Below, one piece after another: positions 1 to 8,354 of a DNA stretch of 64,000 nt. The translations under genes and the position numbers were made by a program. The stretch covers positions 186,001 through 250,000 of the forward strand of contig JACPKM010000004.1 of assembly GCA_016187025.1 (NCBI GenBank), given 5' to 3'. This stretch comes from Candidatus Daviesbacteria bacterium (GTDB lineage: Bacteria; Patescibacteria; Microgenomatia; Daviesbacterales; UBA10151). The notes beneath the pieces are model-generated. The model was not told the DNA's origin and searched no databases. It was given only the letters and a program-made list of their open reading frames with translations. Numbering within the stretch: position 1 is the first letter of the stretch; every line of letters starts with the position of its first letter.

Positions 1-50
1 TGCATTTATTAAAAAATTATAAGAAAACCTTTAAAAATTATTAAATCTTT

Positions 51-914
51 ATGAAAAAACCTAATATATTAGTATTTTCTGGATACGGATTAAACTGTGA
101 AGAGGAAACAAAATTTGCCTTTGAAAAAGCAGGAGGTGCTGCAGACATTGTCCACATTAACGATTTAATAGAAGGACTTGTAAGTATTGGTAATTATCAA
201 ATTTTGGCTTTTCCTGGAGGTTTTGCATACGGTGATGACACAGGTTCTGGAAATGCGTATGCCAATAAGCTAAAAAATCACTTGTGGAAAGATATAGTTA
301 AATTTATTAGTCAAGGAGGGTTAATAATAGGAATTTGTAATGGATTTCAGATATTGGTTAATTTAGGCCTTCTCCCAGCATTAAACAAAAAATACGGTGA
401 AAGACAGGTAGCCTTACTTCATAACAGCTCAGCAAGATATATAGATAGATGGGTTGATTTAAAAGTAGAAAATAAGTCTCCCTGGCTTGTTGGGATTAAT
501 AAACTTTCTGCACCGATATCACATGGTGAAGGAAGGCTTTATGTATCAGAGGAAGTATTAAAACAACTGAAAGAAAAAAGTCTAATAGCCCTAAGGTATT
601 TCAAAGGAGAGGTATGCAATTACCAGAATTTAGAATCTAATCCGAATGGATCAATTGATAATATAGCAGGGCTTAGTGATGAGACTGGTAGAATACTGGG
701 ATTAATGCCTCATCCTGACCGAGCACTATTTTTTACACAGCTGCCAAATTGGCCATTACTGAAGGAAAAACTGAAAAGAGAACAAAAGCCACTGTTCCCT
801 GAGGGACAAGGTTTACAAATCTTTAAAAATGGTGTTAACTATTTTGCAAATATTAAAGAAGGCTTAAGCAAAAACGAGATCTTCTCTTCTTTGCCCGTTA
901 CCAATAGCCATTAA
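51..914 (+). CDS. purQ: Phosphoribosylformylglycinamidine synthase, glutaminase subunit (PurQ)
   Basis: Class I glutamine amidotransferase that supplies ammonia to the FGAM synthase step of purine synthesis; its partner PurL is not in this window. The nucleophile elbow GICNGFQ puts the catalytic Cys at residue 96, and the catalytic His is H221 in MPHPDRA. The third triad position, Glu in most relatives (MPHPE), is Asp223 here. At 287 residues it is longer than the stand-alone bacterial form (about 225) and resembles the longer PurQ type. The 3' end runs 51 bp into the convergent purA gene. The gene lies alone at the window edge, so its upstream partners are unseen. Confidence 0.9.
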   Translation: MKKPNILVFSGYGLNCEEETKFAFEKAGGAADIVHINDLIEGLVSIGNYQILAFPGGFAYGDDTGSGNAYANKLKNHLWKDIVKFISQGGLIIGICNGFQILVNLGLLPALNKKYGERQVALLHNSSARYIDRWVDLKVENKSPWLVGINKLSAPISHGEGRLYVSEEVLKQLKEKSLIALRYFKGEVCNYQNLESNPNGSIDNIAGLSDETGRILGLMPHPDRALFFTQLPNWPLLKEKLKREQKPLFPEGQGLQIFKNGVNYFANIKEGLSKNEIFSSLPVTNSH

Positions 915-2156
915 TCGGGCATCAGGTATAGTTGCAACAATTCCTAGAACATATTTTCTAGCCTTTTCTGGCAGATCATTTAAGTCTGTTATACCCGCTA
1001 AATCCTCGTTCCATCCTGGGTAGCAATCTTCGTTTCCATAAGCAGCCTGACATCGTTCAAAGTCCCTAAGGTTTGAGGGAATATGGTGTATTTCTTTACC
1101 ATCTAAAATATAACTATTACAAACCATTAAATCTCCCATACAGGATAGGTTATCCAGTCTTGTAATTACTATATCAGTAAAGCCATTTACATATTGTGAT
1201 TGTCCAGCTGCTACTCCATCAAACCATCCAAGCCTTCTGGGTCTTCCAGAAACAACTCCAAACTCATGGGCGCTTTTTCTAAGTCTATCTGCACCTTCAT
1301 CAAATCGTTCAGTTGGCATTGGTCCACCACCTACTCTTGTTTGGTAAGCTTTGAAAACTCCAATTGCCTGAGTTAGCCACCTTGCACCAATTCCTGCACC
1401 TGCGAGCAATCCATTTATTGTAGTATTGGATGAAGTTACCATGGGATATGTTCCATCATCTACACTAAGCAGTGTTCCTTGAGCCCCTTCAATCAAGACC
1501 CGTCCATTTGAACCTGTAATGTGCCGATAAAGGAATTCGGATGTTTCCATCACTAGGGGCGTCAAGACATGTTGCGCCTCTCCTAAAAGATTCTCATAAT
1601 ATCCTGGATCAAATTGGGGAGAATTGGCAAGGTCAGGATGGTAACCCCTCTTATTTTTTAAAACACGGGCAATTTTACCAAGGCATTCTTCAGGATCAGC
1701 TAAATCTTCTGCCCTAATACCTACACGATTAGCTTTATCTGCGTAAGCGGGTCCTATTCCTCTTTTGGTTGTTCCGATAGCTTGTGCTCCTTTGGAGTTT
1801 TCTTCATGACCGTCTTCTAACTGATGATATTCAAAAACTAGGTGGGCTTTGGGGCTTATTCTTAAATTACTGGTAGAAATACCCCTTTCATGGAGTGCAG
1901 CCATCTCCCTAATTAAACCTGCTGCATTTACGACAGTACCTTGTCCTAAAATATTTATAGTTTTGGGGTTAAAGATTCCGGCAGGGATTAAATTGAGGGC
2001 AAACATACCTTTTCCATTAACTACAGTATGCCCGGCGTTGTCGCCTCCCTGGGCTCTGACTACAACTGTTGCACCTTGTGCCAGTTGGTCAACAACCTTA
2101 CCCTTACCTTCGTCTCCCCATTGACCTCCAGCAACTGCGATTACTTCTGCGCTCAT
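864..2156 (-). CDS. purA: Adenylosuccinate synthetase (PurA)
   Basis: GTP-dependent ligase joining IMP and aspartate to adenylosuccinate, the first committed step to AMP. The 430-residue length is normal. The N-terminal P-loop-like motif GGQWGDEGKGK (residues 10-20) has Gly where Ala is usual at the second position; the downstream motifs GTTKRGIGPAY and TRVGGGPMPTE (IMP and GTP binding) are intact. It is transcribed divergently from the purP operon and convergently with purQ, with which it shares 51 bp at the 3' ends. The start is the ATG preceding SAEVIAVAGG, the usual N-terminal position for the family. Confidence 0.95.
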   Translation of the reverse strand: MSAEVIAVAGGQWGDEGKGKVVDQLAQGATVVVRAQGGDNAGHTVVNGKGMFALNLIPAGIFNPKTINILGQGTVVNAAGLIREMAALHERGISTSNLRISPKAHLVFEYHQLEDGHEENSKGAQAIGTTKRGIGPAYADKANRVGIRAEDLADPEECLGKIARVLKNKRGYHPDLANSPQFDPGYYENLLGEAQHVLTPLVMETSEFLYRHITGSNGRVLIEGAQGTLLSVDDGTYPMVTSSNTTINGLLAGAGIGARWLTQAIGVFKAYQTRVGGGPMPTERFDEGADRLRKSAHEFGVVSGRPRRLGWFDGVAAGQSQYVNGFTDIVITRLDNLSCMGDLMVCNSYILDGKEIHHIPSNLRDFERCQAAYGNEDCYPGWNEDLAGITDLNDLPEKARKYVLGIVATIPDARLMAIGNGQRREDLVFA

Positions 2157-2219
2157 AGTCTAGATAGAATAAAGAGTTTAGCAAGACAAATCTAAAAAAA
2201 CAAGATTTAACTTAATCTC

Positions 2220-2249
2220 TAGACAAAATTCTAACAATAAGTTTAAAAT
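2220..2249 (+). promoter_or_regulatory. Candidate sigma70-type promoter of the purP-purC operon
   Basis: A -35-like TAGACA (2220-2225) is followed after 18 nt by a -10-like TAAAAT (2244-2249). The predicted start of transcription, about 7 nt downstream, falls at the purP1 ATG (2255). No Shine-Dalgarno-like sequence precedes that ATG, so the mRNA may be leaderless. This is pattern reading only. Confidence 0.4.
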
Positions 2250-2254
2250 AGGCC

Positions 2255-3271
2255 ATGAAATTCTCCAGCACTTACATAGTTACTCTTGGTTCACACTCTG
2301 CTTTACAAATTTTAAAAGGAGCAAAGGATGAAGGTTTTAAAACAGCAGTGGTTTGTACTCCTAAACAAACAACTCTCTATAGAAACTATGATAAATTTAT
2401 AGACGAGATAATCCAGATAGATTCTTGGGCTTCTTTTCCTCAAATGGAAAAAAGACTAATAAAGCAAAATTCCATCATTGTTCCACACGGGTCATTTGTA
2501 GCGTATTTGGGAATGGAAAGAAACAAACAAATGAGAGTACCGTATTTTGGAAACAAACTTGTTTTGGATTGGGAATCAAATAGAAAAATGCAAAGAGAAT
2601 GGATGATAGCAGCAGATGTCAAGGTTCCTCACAAGTTTAAAAAGGGAGATAAAATTGATCGTCCTGTGATAGTTAAGTCTCATGGAGCCCAAGGTGGAAA
2701 AGGATATTTTGTTGCCAAAAATCAAAAAGAACTGGATGAAAAATTGAAAGTTTTTAGTGAAGAAAAATTTATAGTACAAGAGTATGTTATCGGTGTGCCA
2801 GTGTATATACATTTTTTTTATTCTCCACTAACAGAAAAATTAGAAGTGATGAGTGTTGATAAGAGATATGAGACAAATGTTGATTCATTGGGCCGAATTC
2901 CAGCCAGGAACCAAAAAGGATTAAAAATAGAGCCTACCTTTGAGGTGGTAGCAAATATTCCAATGGCCATAAGGGAATCAATGTTGGCAGAAGCAATGGC
3001 AATGGGTGATAGAGTAATAAATGTTTCTAAAAAACTGGTTCCACCAAAAGGATTATTTGGTCCTTTTTGTCTGGAAACAATTATCACCTCAACTGATGAA
3101 ATTTATGTAATGGAAATTTCAGCAAGAATTGTTGCCGGAACAAACTGTTTTATTGACGGTTCCCCTTATACATATTTGCTTTATGATGAACCAATGAGCA
3201 CCGGAAGACGGATTGCCCGGGAAATAAAGTTGGCAATAAAGAAGAAAAGATTAAAGGAAGTATTAGACTAA
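2255..3271 (+). CDS. purP: Formate-dependent AICAR ligase, archaeal type (PurP, copy 1)
   Basis: PurP uses ATP and formate to turn AICAR into FAICAR, the route archaea use instead of the folate-dependent transformylase half of PurH. Seen here: the N-terminal DUF1246-type motif LGSHSALQILKGAKDEGF, with the His of GSHSAL that is conserved in the family; a central ATP-grasp region; and the C-terminal DUF1297-type block GLFGPFCLETI with YVMEISARIVAGTN, including the metal-binding Glu. The length (338) suits the family. It heads an operon and is followed after 3 bp by a second purP. Presence in a bacterium suggests archaeal ancestry, which is an inference. Confidence 0.88.
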   Translation: MKFSSTYIVTLGSHSALQILKGAKDEGFKTAVVCTPKQTTLYRNYDKFIDEIIQIDSWASFPQMEKRLIKQNSIIVPHGSFVAYLGMERNKQMRVPYFGNKLVLDWESNRKMQREWMIAADVKVPHKFKKGDKIDRPVIVKSHGAQGGKGYFVAKNQKELDEKLKVFSEEKFIVQEYVIGVPVYIHFFYSPLTEKLEVMSVDKRYETNVDSLGRIPARNQKGLKIEPTFEVVANIPMAIRESMLAEAMAMGDRVINVSKKLVPPKGLFGPFCLETIITSTDEIYVMEISARIVAGTNCFIDGSPYTYLLYDEPMSTGRRIAREIKLAIKKKRLKEVLD

Positions 3272-3274
3272 ATC

Positions 3275-4369
3275 ATGAATAATCAATCACTTACCATTGC
3301 AGTACTAGGGTCTCATTCCGCTCTGGATGTTTGCCGGGGAGCAAAAGATTTAGGATTTAACACCTTAGTTATTTGCGAGAAAGGAAAAGAAAAAACTTAT
3401 CAGAAGTTTTATAGATCCCAAGATGAGTTAGGTTGTGTTGACGGAGTGCTAGTTTTAGAAAAATTTGCAGATATATTAAAACCAGCTGTCCAGGAAGAAC
3501 TAAGAAAAAGAAATTGCATATTTATTCCTCATAGATCATTTGAAGTCTATTTAAACTTTGATTACAAAGCAATTGAGGAAAAATTTAAAGTGCCAATTTT
3601 TGGAAATAAATTCTTACTAAAAATTGAAGAGCGGGGAGTGAAACCTAATCAATACGACCTTTTAGAAAAAGCCAAAATAAGGATACCCAAGCAATTTAGC
3701 GATCCTAAAAAAATAGATAGATTGTGTATTATCAAAGTCCTAGAAAAAGAAAGAGGTTTTGAAAGAGCCTTCTTTTTGTGTGACTCTTATAAAGAGTATC
3801 AAAAGCAAGTAGAAGAAAAATTAGATAAAGGAATTTTTACTAAAGAACAATTAGATAAATGTGTAATTGAGGAATTTATGATCGGTGTACAAGTAAACTT
3901 AAATTATTTTTTCTCTCCAGTAGATAAAAGATTAGAGCTTCTAGGGACAGATACCAGAAGGCAAACCAATATTGAAGGATTAATTAAAACACCTGCTCCT
4001 TATCAGCAATCAATCATGGAAAAAGTAAATATAAAATACGAGGAAGCAGGACATATTGCTGTGACAGTCTTGGAATCAATGCTTGAGCAAATTTTTGAGT
4101 TAGGGGAAAGATTTGTTAGAGTTTCTCAAAAGTTAATACCACCTGGAGTGATTGGCCCTTTTGCCCTGCAAGCAGTAATTGTTCCAGGCCCTCCCAAAAA
4201 AGATATTATTGTTTTTGATGTTTCGCCAAGAATGCCGGGTAGTCCCGGAACTTTTGCTACACCATATAGTGGGTATTTATTTAGGCAAAATATCTCTGTT
4301 GGAAAAAGAGTTGCAATGGAAATTAAGAATGCTTTAGAAAAGAATAATTTAGAAAAAATTACAACATGA
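3275..4369 (+). CDS. purP: PurP paralogue (formate-AICAR ligase family, copy 2)
   Basis: 364 residues with the same architecture as its neighbour: LGSHSALDVCRGAKDLGF at the N-terminus and an ATP-grasp C-terminus. It is clearly a different subfamily. Where copy 1 has EISARIVAGTN, this protein has DVSPRMPGSPGTFATPYSG, so the metal-binding Glu is Asp and the loop is rewritten. From memory, archaea with two PurP proteins show a similar divergence, so the pair may be functionally distinct or form a hetero-oligomer. It overlaps the purB start by 4 bp (ATGA), implying translational coupling. Which copy carries FAICAR synthetase activity cannot be read from sequence. Confidence 0.82.
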   Translation: MNNQSLTIAVLGSHSALDVCRGAKDLGFNTLVICEKGKEKTYQKFYRSQDELGCVDGVLVLEKFADILKPAVQEELRKRNCIFIPHRSFEVYLNFDYKAIEEKFKVPIFGNKFLLKIEERGVKPNQYDLLEKAKIRIPKQFSDPKKIDRLCIIKVLEKERGFERAFFLCDSYKEYQKQVEEKLDKGIFTKEQLDKCVIEEFMIGVQVNLNYFFSPVDKRLELLGTDTRRQTNIEGLIKTPAPYQQSIMEKVNIKYEEAGHIAVTVLESMLEQIFELGERFVRVSQKLIPPGVIGPFALQAVIVPGPPKKDIIVFDVSPRMPGSPGTFATPYSGYLFRQNISVGKRVAMEIKNALEKNNLEKITT

Positions 4370-5757
4370 ATATGAAAAACCTTTCAACCTACCAATCTCC
4401 CTTTTCTTGGCGTTATGGGTCAGATAGCATGCGACAGATTTGGTCTGAGGAAAATAAATACAGAATATGGAGAAAGGTTTGGGTAACTCTTGCTAAAGCT
4501 CAATACACACAAGGCCTGCTGACGAAAAAAGAATTTGATGATTTGGAAAAACACCAAGACGATATCAATATAAAAAGAATTTTAGAAATAGAACAGAGCA
4601 CACAGCATGATGTTGTGGCTGCAATTAAAGAGTTTGCAGAGAAGGCTAAAGTGGGTGGAGGAAAAATACATTTGGGTGCTACCAGTATGGACATTAACGA
4701 TAACGCGGATGTTCTAAGAGTTCAGGAAGCGTTAAAGTTAATCGAGGGTCAGCTAAGAAGCCTTGTTAAAAAATTCTTAGAAAAGGGGGGAAAATATTCA
4801 GATCTTGCCTGTATGGGTTACACTCATCTTCAACCTGCTGAACCCACAACTTTAGGATACAGACTTTGTTTTTATATCCAGGATCTACTAACTGATCTAG
4901 AGTTTCTAAAGTTTGTTAAAAATAATTTAAAAGGGAAAGGGATAAAAGGGGCTGTGGGTACATCTGCAAGTTATGTCAAACTTTTAAATAAAATAGGTGT
5001 AGAAAAGATGGAAAATGAGGTAATGGATATATTGGGGATTAGCGCTGTTGAAATATCAAACCAGACGGCTCCCAGAAAAATAGAATATTTGATAGGAAGT
5101 CTTCTCGCATCAATCTCACAGACTTTATATAAGTTTGCGTTTGATCTAAGAATAATGCAATCTCCCGGATTTGGTGAGTGGCAAGAACCTTTTGGAAAAA
5201 CGCAGGTCGGGTCATCCGCTATGCCTTTTAAGAAAAATCCCTGGAAAGCAGAGCAAATTTGCTCGTTATCCAGAGTTGTTGTAAGTTTATCACGGGTTCT
5301 TTGGGATAATGCAGCAAACATGGGTTTAGAAAGAACTTTGGATGATTCAGCTAACAGAAGAGTAGTTATCCCAGAAATATTTCTAACAACAGATGAGATA
5401 TTGAATATTGCCAATAATATTTTGGATGGATTAATCGTAAATGAAAAAAAAGTTACAGAAAACTTAAACAAGTATTGGCCATTTTCTGTAACTGAGGCAA
5501 TTTTAATAGAGGTCGTTAAAAAAGGAGCAGACAGGCAAAAGATGCATGAGGTTTTAAAGGGTATTGCCATGAGCGCATGGCAGGAAATATCGAATGGGGA
5601 AGAGAATCCTATGAAAGATCTTTTGGAAAATGATCCGGATCTAAGTAAATATTTATCATCAGAAGAGTTAGATCAGCTATTTGATGTAAAATCACACTTG
5701 GGAAATGCCCCGGAAAAAACCAAAAGATTTTGCAAAAGAGTCAAAAAATATGTTTAG
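4366..5757 (+). CDS. purB: Adenylosuccinate lyase (PurB)
   Basis: Fumarase/aspartase-superfamily lyase acting twice in purine synthesis: SAICAR to AICAR, and adenylosuccinate to AMP. The family signature is present as SSAMPFKKNP (canonical SSAMPYKRNP) with the catalytic Ser loop, and TQHDVVA and TSMDINDNAD-type motifs occupy the expected N-terminal positions. The length of 463 is normal. The start overlaps the purP2 stop by 4 bp; an ATG two codons in (4372) is an alternative. It supplies AICAR directly to the two PurP enzymes encoded just upstream. Confidence 0.95.
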   Translation: MNMKNLSTYQSPFSWRYGSDSMRQIWSEENKYRIWRKVWVTLAKAQYTQGLLTKKEFDDLEKHQDDINIKRILEIEQSTQHDVVAAIKEFAEKAKVGGGKIHLGATSMDINDNADVLRVQEALKLIEGQLRSLVKKFLEKGGKYSDLACMGYTHLQPAEPTTLGYRLCFYIQDLLTDLEFLKFVKNNLKGKGIKGAVGTSASYVKLLNKIGVEKMENEVMDILGISAVEISNQTAPRKIEYLIGSLLASISQTLYKFAFDLRIMQSPGFGEWQEPFGKTQVGSSAMPFKKNPWKAEQICSLSRVVVSLSRVLWDNAANMGLERTLDDSANRRVVIPEIFLTTDEILNIANNILDGLIVNEKKVTENLNKYWPFSVTEAILIEVVKKGADRQKMHEVLKGIAMSAWQEISNGEENPMKDLLENDPDLSKYLSSEELDQLFDVKSHLGNAPEKTKRFCKRVKKYV

Positions 5758-6109
5758 ATTATGGGGGAAAGTTAAAAGAGGTCAAAGCAGGGGAAAGAAG
5801 TTGGGGTTTCCAACTGCAAACATTAATTTACATAATAAAATGGCCCAGGGGGTGTATGTGTCTAAGATAAAGATTAAATCCCAGTTTTTTACTGCCCTAA
5901 CATTTATCGGCAATGCTACTACATTTAATGAGGAAAATTATTTAGCAGAAAGTTATATTTTGAATTTTGATAAAGATATATACGGCGAGTTTATAAGCGT
6001 TTATTTATTGAAAAAGATTAGGGGTAATATTAAGTTTAAAACGGCAAATGATTTGATTAAACAGATGAAAAAAGATGAAAAGCAGGCATTAGAATACTTT
6101 AAACAATAA
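5750..6109 (+). CDS. ribF: Stand-alone riboflavin kinase domain protein
   Basis: Flavokinase converting riboflavin to FMN. The motif GKKLGFPTANI (near residue 16) is the flavokinase signature, and the length of about 119 residues matches only the C-terminal half of bacterial RibF; the N-terminal FAD synthetase nucleotidyltransferase domain is absent. The frame is open from 5705, but the ATG at 5750, overlapping the purB stop by 8 bp, begins exactly where the domain starts (MFRLWGKVKRG), so I choose it. It is followed after 3 bp by riboflavin synthase, making a flavin pair inside a purine operon. FAD synthesis would need another enzyme elsewhere. Confidence 0.82.
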   Translation: MFRLWGKVKRGQSRGKKLGFPTANINLHNKMAQGVYVSKIKIKSQFFTALTFIGNATTFNEENYLAESYILNFDKDIYGEFISVYLLKKIRGNIKFKTANDLIKQMKKDEKQALEYFKQ

Positions 6110-6112
6110 GTT

Positions 6113-6706
6113 ATGTTTAGCGGAATCATAGAGAAAAAAACTAAAGCAATAGAGCTGAATAAAAACAAAAACAGCATAATATTAACTTTTGCTAGGCCTA
6201 AAAAATGGAGGCTTTCAGAAGGGGAGAGTATATGTATAGATGGTATTTGCTCAACAGTGAGTAAGATCACCTCAGATACTTTTTCTGTTTATTATATGAG
6301 TGAGACACTGAGTAAAACTCATTTAATATTTGTTGACGGTAGTCATGAATTTAATTTGGAACAGAGCTTAAGGTTAACTAGTTTAGTGGGCGGGCATCTT
6401 GTTTCCGGTCATATAGATACTGTAGGTAAGGTTGTGAATATTAGTAAAAAGGAAGACTCATCTGTTGTAAAGATTGAAATTCCTCCAGAGTTTTCAAGAT
6501 ACATTATTTATAAAGGATCTATCTGTGTAAATGGTGTTAGTTTAACTGTAGTTAATATAGACAAAAACGTATTTACGGTTTCACTGATTCCTTATACATT
6601 AGCTAAAACTAATTTAGGATCTCTTAAAGTAGAGGATTTAGTGAATATTGAAGTTGATTTACTAGCAAAATACCTGGAGAAATTAACTAAAACTGAGAAA
6701 AGATGA
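6113..6706 (+). CDS. ribE: Riboflavin synthase alpha chain
   Basis: Dismutates two 6,7-dimethyl-8-ribityllumazine molecules to riboflavin. It begins with the diagnostic MFSGIIE and carries two lumazine-binding repeats (about 1-95 and 96-195), each with a Gly-X-Ser/Cys-(I/V)-DG or -NG motif: GESICIDGIC and GSICVNGVSLT. VGGHLVSGHIDTVGKV links them. The 197-residue length is typical. ribA/B, ribD and ribH are not in this window, so the pathway is incomplete here. It overlaps purK by 4 bp, which ties flavin synthesis to the purine transcript. Confidence 0.93.
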   Translation: MFSGIIEKKTKAIELNKNKNSIILTFARPKKWRLSEGESICIDGICSTVSKITSDTFSVYYMSETLSKTHLIFVDGSHEFNLEQSLRLTSLVGGHLVSGHIDTVGKVVNISKKEDSSVVKIEIPPEFSRYIIYKGSICVNGVSLTVVNIDKNVFTVSLIPYTLAKTNLGSLKVEDLVNIEVDLLAKYLEKLTKTEKR

Positions 6707-7830
6707 AAAACAAAATTGGAATTGTAGGTGGTGGGCAACTGGGAAAAATGTTAACCCTTGAGGCTAAAAGATTAGGTTTTACAGTAGTGATCCTTGATCC
6801 AACTAGAAAAAGTCCTGCAGCTCAGGTATCAGATTATCAACTAGTGGCAGATTTTAAAAATGAAAAAGCTATTAAACGGTTGGCTGAGCTTACAGATTAC
6901 ATAACTTTTGAAATAGAGCTTGCTAATGCAGATATTTTAAATGAAATTTCTAAACTAGGAGCAAAGGTTAATCCATCTGCAAAAACGTTAAATATTATTA
7001 AAGATAGGCTGAAACAAAAAGAGTTTCTTGTAAAAAATAATATTCCAGTAGCGCCTTTTAGAAATGTCAACAACAGAGAAAATATTTTAGAATCAGCCAA
7101 AAAACTGGGATATCCGATTTTATTAAAGGCCCGGCTGGATGCATATGATGGTAGAGGAAATGTATTAATAAAAGACGAAAAAGAAATTGATGATGCTTTA
7201 GAAAAGTTGGTGGATAGAGAACTTTTCTTAGAAGGGTTTGTTTCATTTAAGAAAGAGCTTGCTGTGATGATTGCAAGAAGCTCAAAAGGTGAAATAGCTG
7301 TGTATCCAGTAGTGGAAACAGTTCACAAAAATAGTATTTGTCATACGGTTTTTGCACCAGCTCCTGTTGATACTGCTATACAAAAAAAAGCAAAAAATCT
7401 AGCAATAAAGGTTATAAAGGTTTTAAAGGGTGCAGGGGTCTTTGGAATTGAAATGTTTTTGACTAAAGATAATAAAGTATTGGTAAATGAAATAGCTCCA
7501 AGAGTCCATAATTCAGGTCATTACTCAATTGAGGCTTGTTTAACTTCTCAATTTGAACAACATATACGGGCAATAACAGGACTACCTTTAGGAAGAACTG
7601 ACATGGTTGTTTCTGCTGCTGTAATGATAAATATTTTAGGTGAAAGACATGGGCAATCAGAATTAAAGGGTTTAGAAAAAGCCTTAAAGCTGCCTAATGT
7701 TTCTGTACATATATATGGCAAGACTGAGACAAGGATAGAAAGAAAAATGGGTCATATTACTGCTATTGATTCCTCTTTAAAGAAAGCGTATAACAAGGCA
7801 TTAATAGCAAGAAAACTGATTTCAATTTAA
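6703..7830 (+). CDS. purK: 5-(carboxyamino)imidazole ribonucleotide synthase (PurK)
   Basis: ATP-grasp enzyme carboxylating AIR to N5-CAIR with ATP and bicarbonate. The N-terminal nucleotide-binding motif GIVGGGQLGKM (residues 5-15), the phrase TFEIELAN where most PurKs read TYEFENV, and the C-terminal NEIAPRVHNSGHYSIEAC are diagnostic. The length of 375 is normal. The start overlaps the ribE stop (ATGA) and the stop overlaps the purE ATG by one base, so purK, purE and purC are likely co-translated. Confidence 0.95.
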   Translation: MKNKIGIVGGGQLGKMLTLEAKRLGFTVVILDPTRKSPAAQVSDYQLVADFKNEKAIKRLAELTDYITFEIELANADILNEISKLGAKVNPSAKTLNIIKDRLKQKEFLVKNNIPVAPFRNVNNRENILESAKKLGYPILLKARLDAYDGRGNVLIKDEKEIDDALEKLVDRELFLEGFVSFKKELAVMIARSSKGEIAVYPVVETVHKNSICHTVFAPAPVDTAIQKKAKNLAIKVIKVLKGAGVFGIEMFLTKDNKVLVNEIAPRVHNSGHYSIEACLTSQFEQHIRAITGLPLGRTDMVVSAAVMINILGERHGQSELKGLEKALKLPNVSVHIYGKTETRIERKMGHITAIDSSLKKAYNKALIARKLISI

Positions 7831-8354
7831 TGAAGAGCGCGAATCCTTTAGTTGGCATTATTATGGGATCTGATTCAGATTTGTCAGTTATGTCTGAGGC
7901 AGCCAAGATACTGGATGAGTTTAATATTCCTTATGAGCTGATGATAGTATCTGCACACCGTACTCCAGATAGGATGTATACATTCGCAAAGCAAGCACAA
8001 AGCAGAGGAGTGAAGGTAATCATTGCAGGAGCAGGTGGCTCTGCACATCTGCCTGGAATGACAGCTTCGCTTACTTCACTTCCTGTAATTGGTGTTCCTA
8101 TTCAAACAAAAACACTTTCTGGCATAGATTCGCTTTATTCTATTGTACAAATGCCTCCTGGAGTTCCTGTTGCTACTGTTGGAATAAATGCTGCTTTAAA
8201 TGCCGGGCTTTTGTCAGTAAAAATTTTGGCAATATATGATGAAAAGCTATTAAAAAAGCTTGAAGAATACTCAAAATCCTCAGAAAGCTCGGTTGTTGCA
8301 AAATCCTCTAAACTAGAAAAAATTGGTTTTGAAAAATATTTAAAAGCAAAATAA
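7830..8354 (+). CDS. purE: N5-carboxyaminoimidazole ribonucleotide mutase (PurE)
   Basis: Converts N5-CAIR to CAIR in tandem with PurK. Motifs: GIIMGSDSDLSVM near the N-terminus, SAHRTPDRM with the catalytic His, and AGAGGSAHLPGM. This is the class I (bacterial, PurK-partnered) form. 174 residues is a little longer than usual because of a lysine- and serine-rich tail. The stop and the purC start overlap as TAATG. Confidence 0.95.
   Translation: MKSANPLVGIIMGSDSDLSVMSEAAKILDEFNIPYELMIVSAHRTPDRMYTFAKQAQSRGVKVIIAGAGGSAHLPGMTASLTSLPVIGVPIQTKTLSGIDSLYSIVQMPPGVPVATVGINAALNAGLLSVKILAIYDEKLLKKLEEYSKSSESSVVAKSSKLEKIGFEKYLKAK

Noticed and set aside
4971..5570. Minus-strand frame of 199 codons inside purB
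   Set aside because: It is fully covered by the well-supported purB coding sequence and has no domain or start context.
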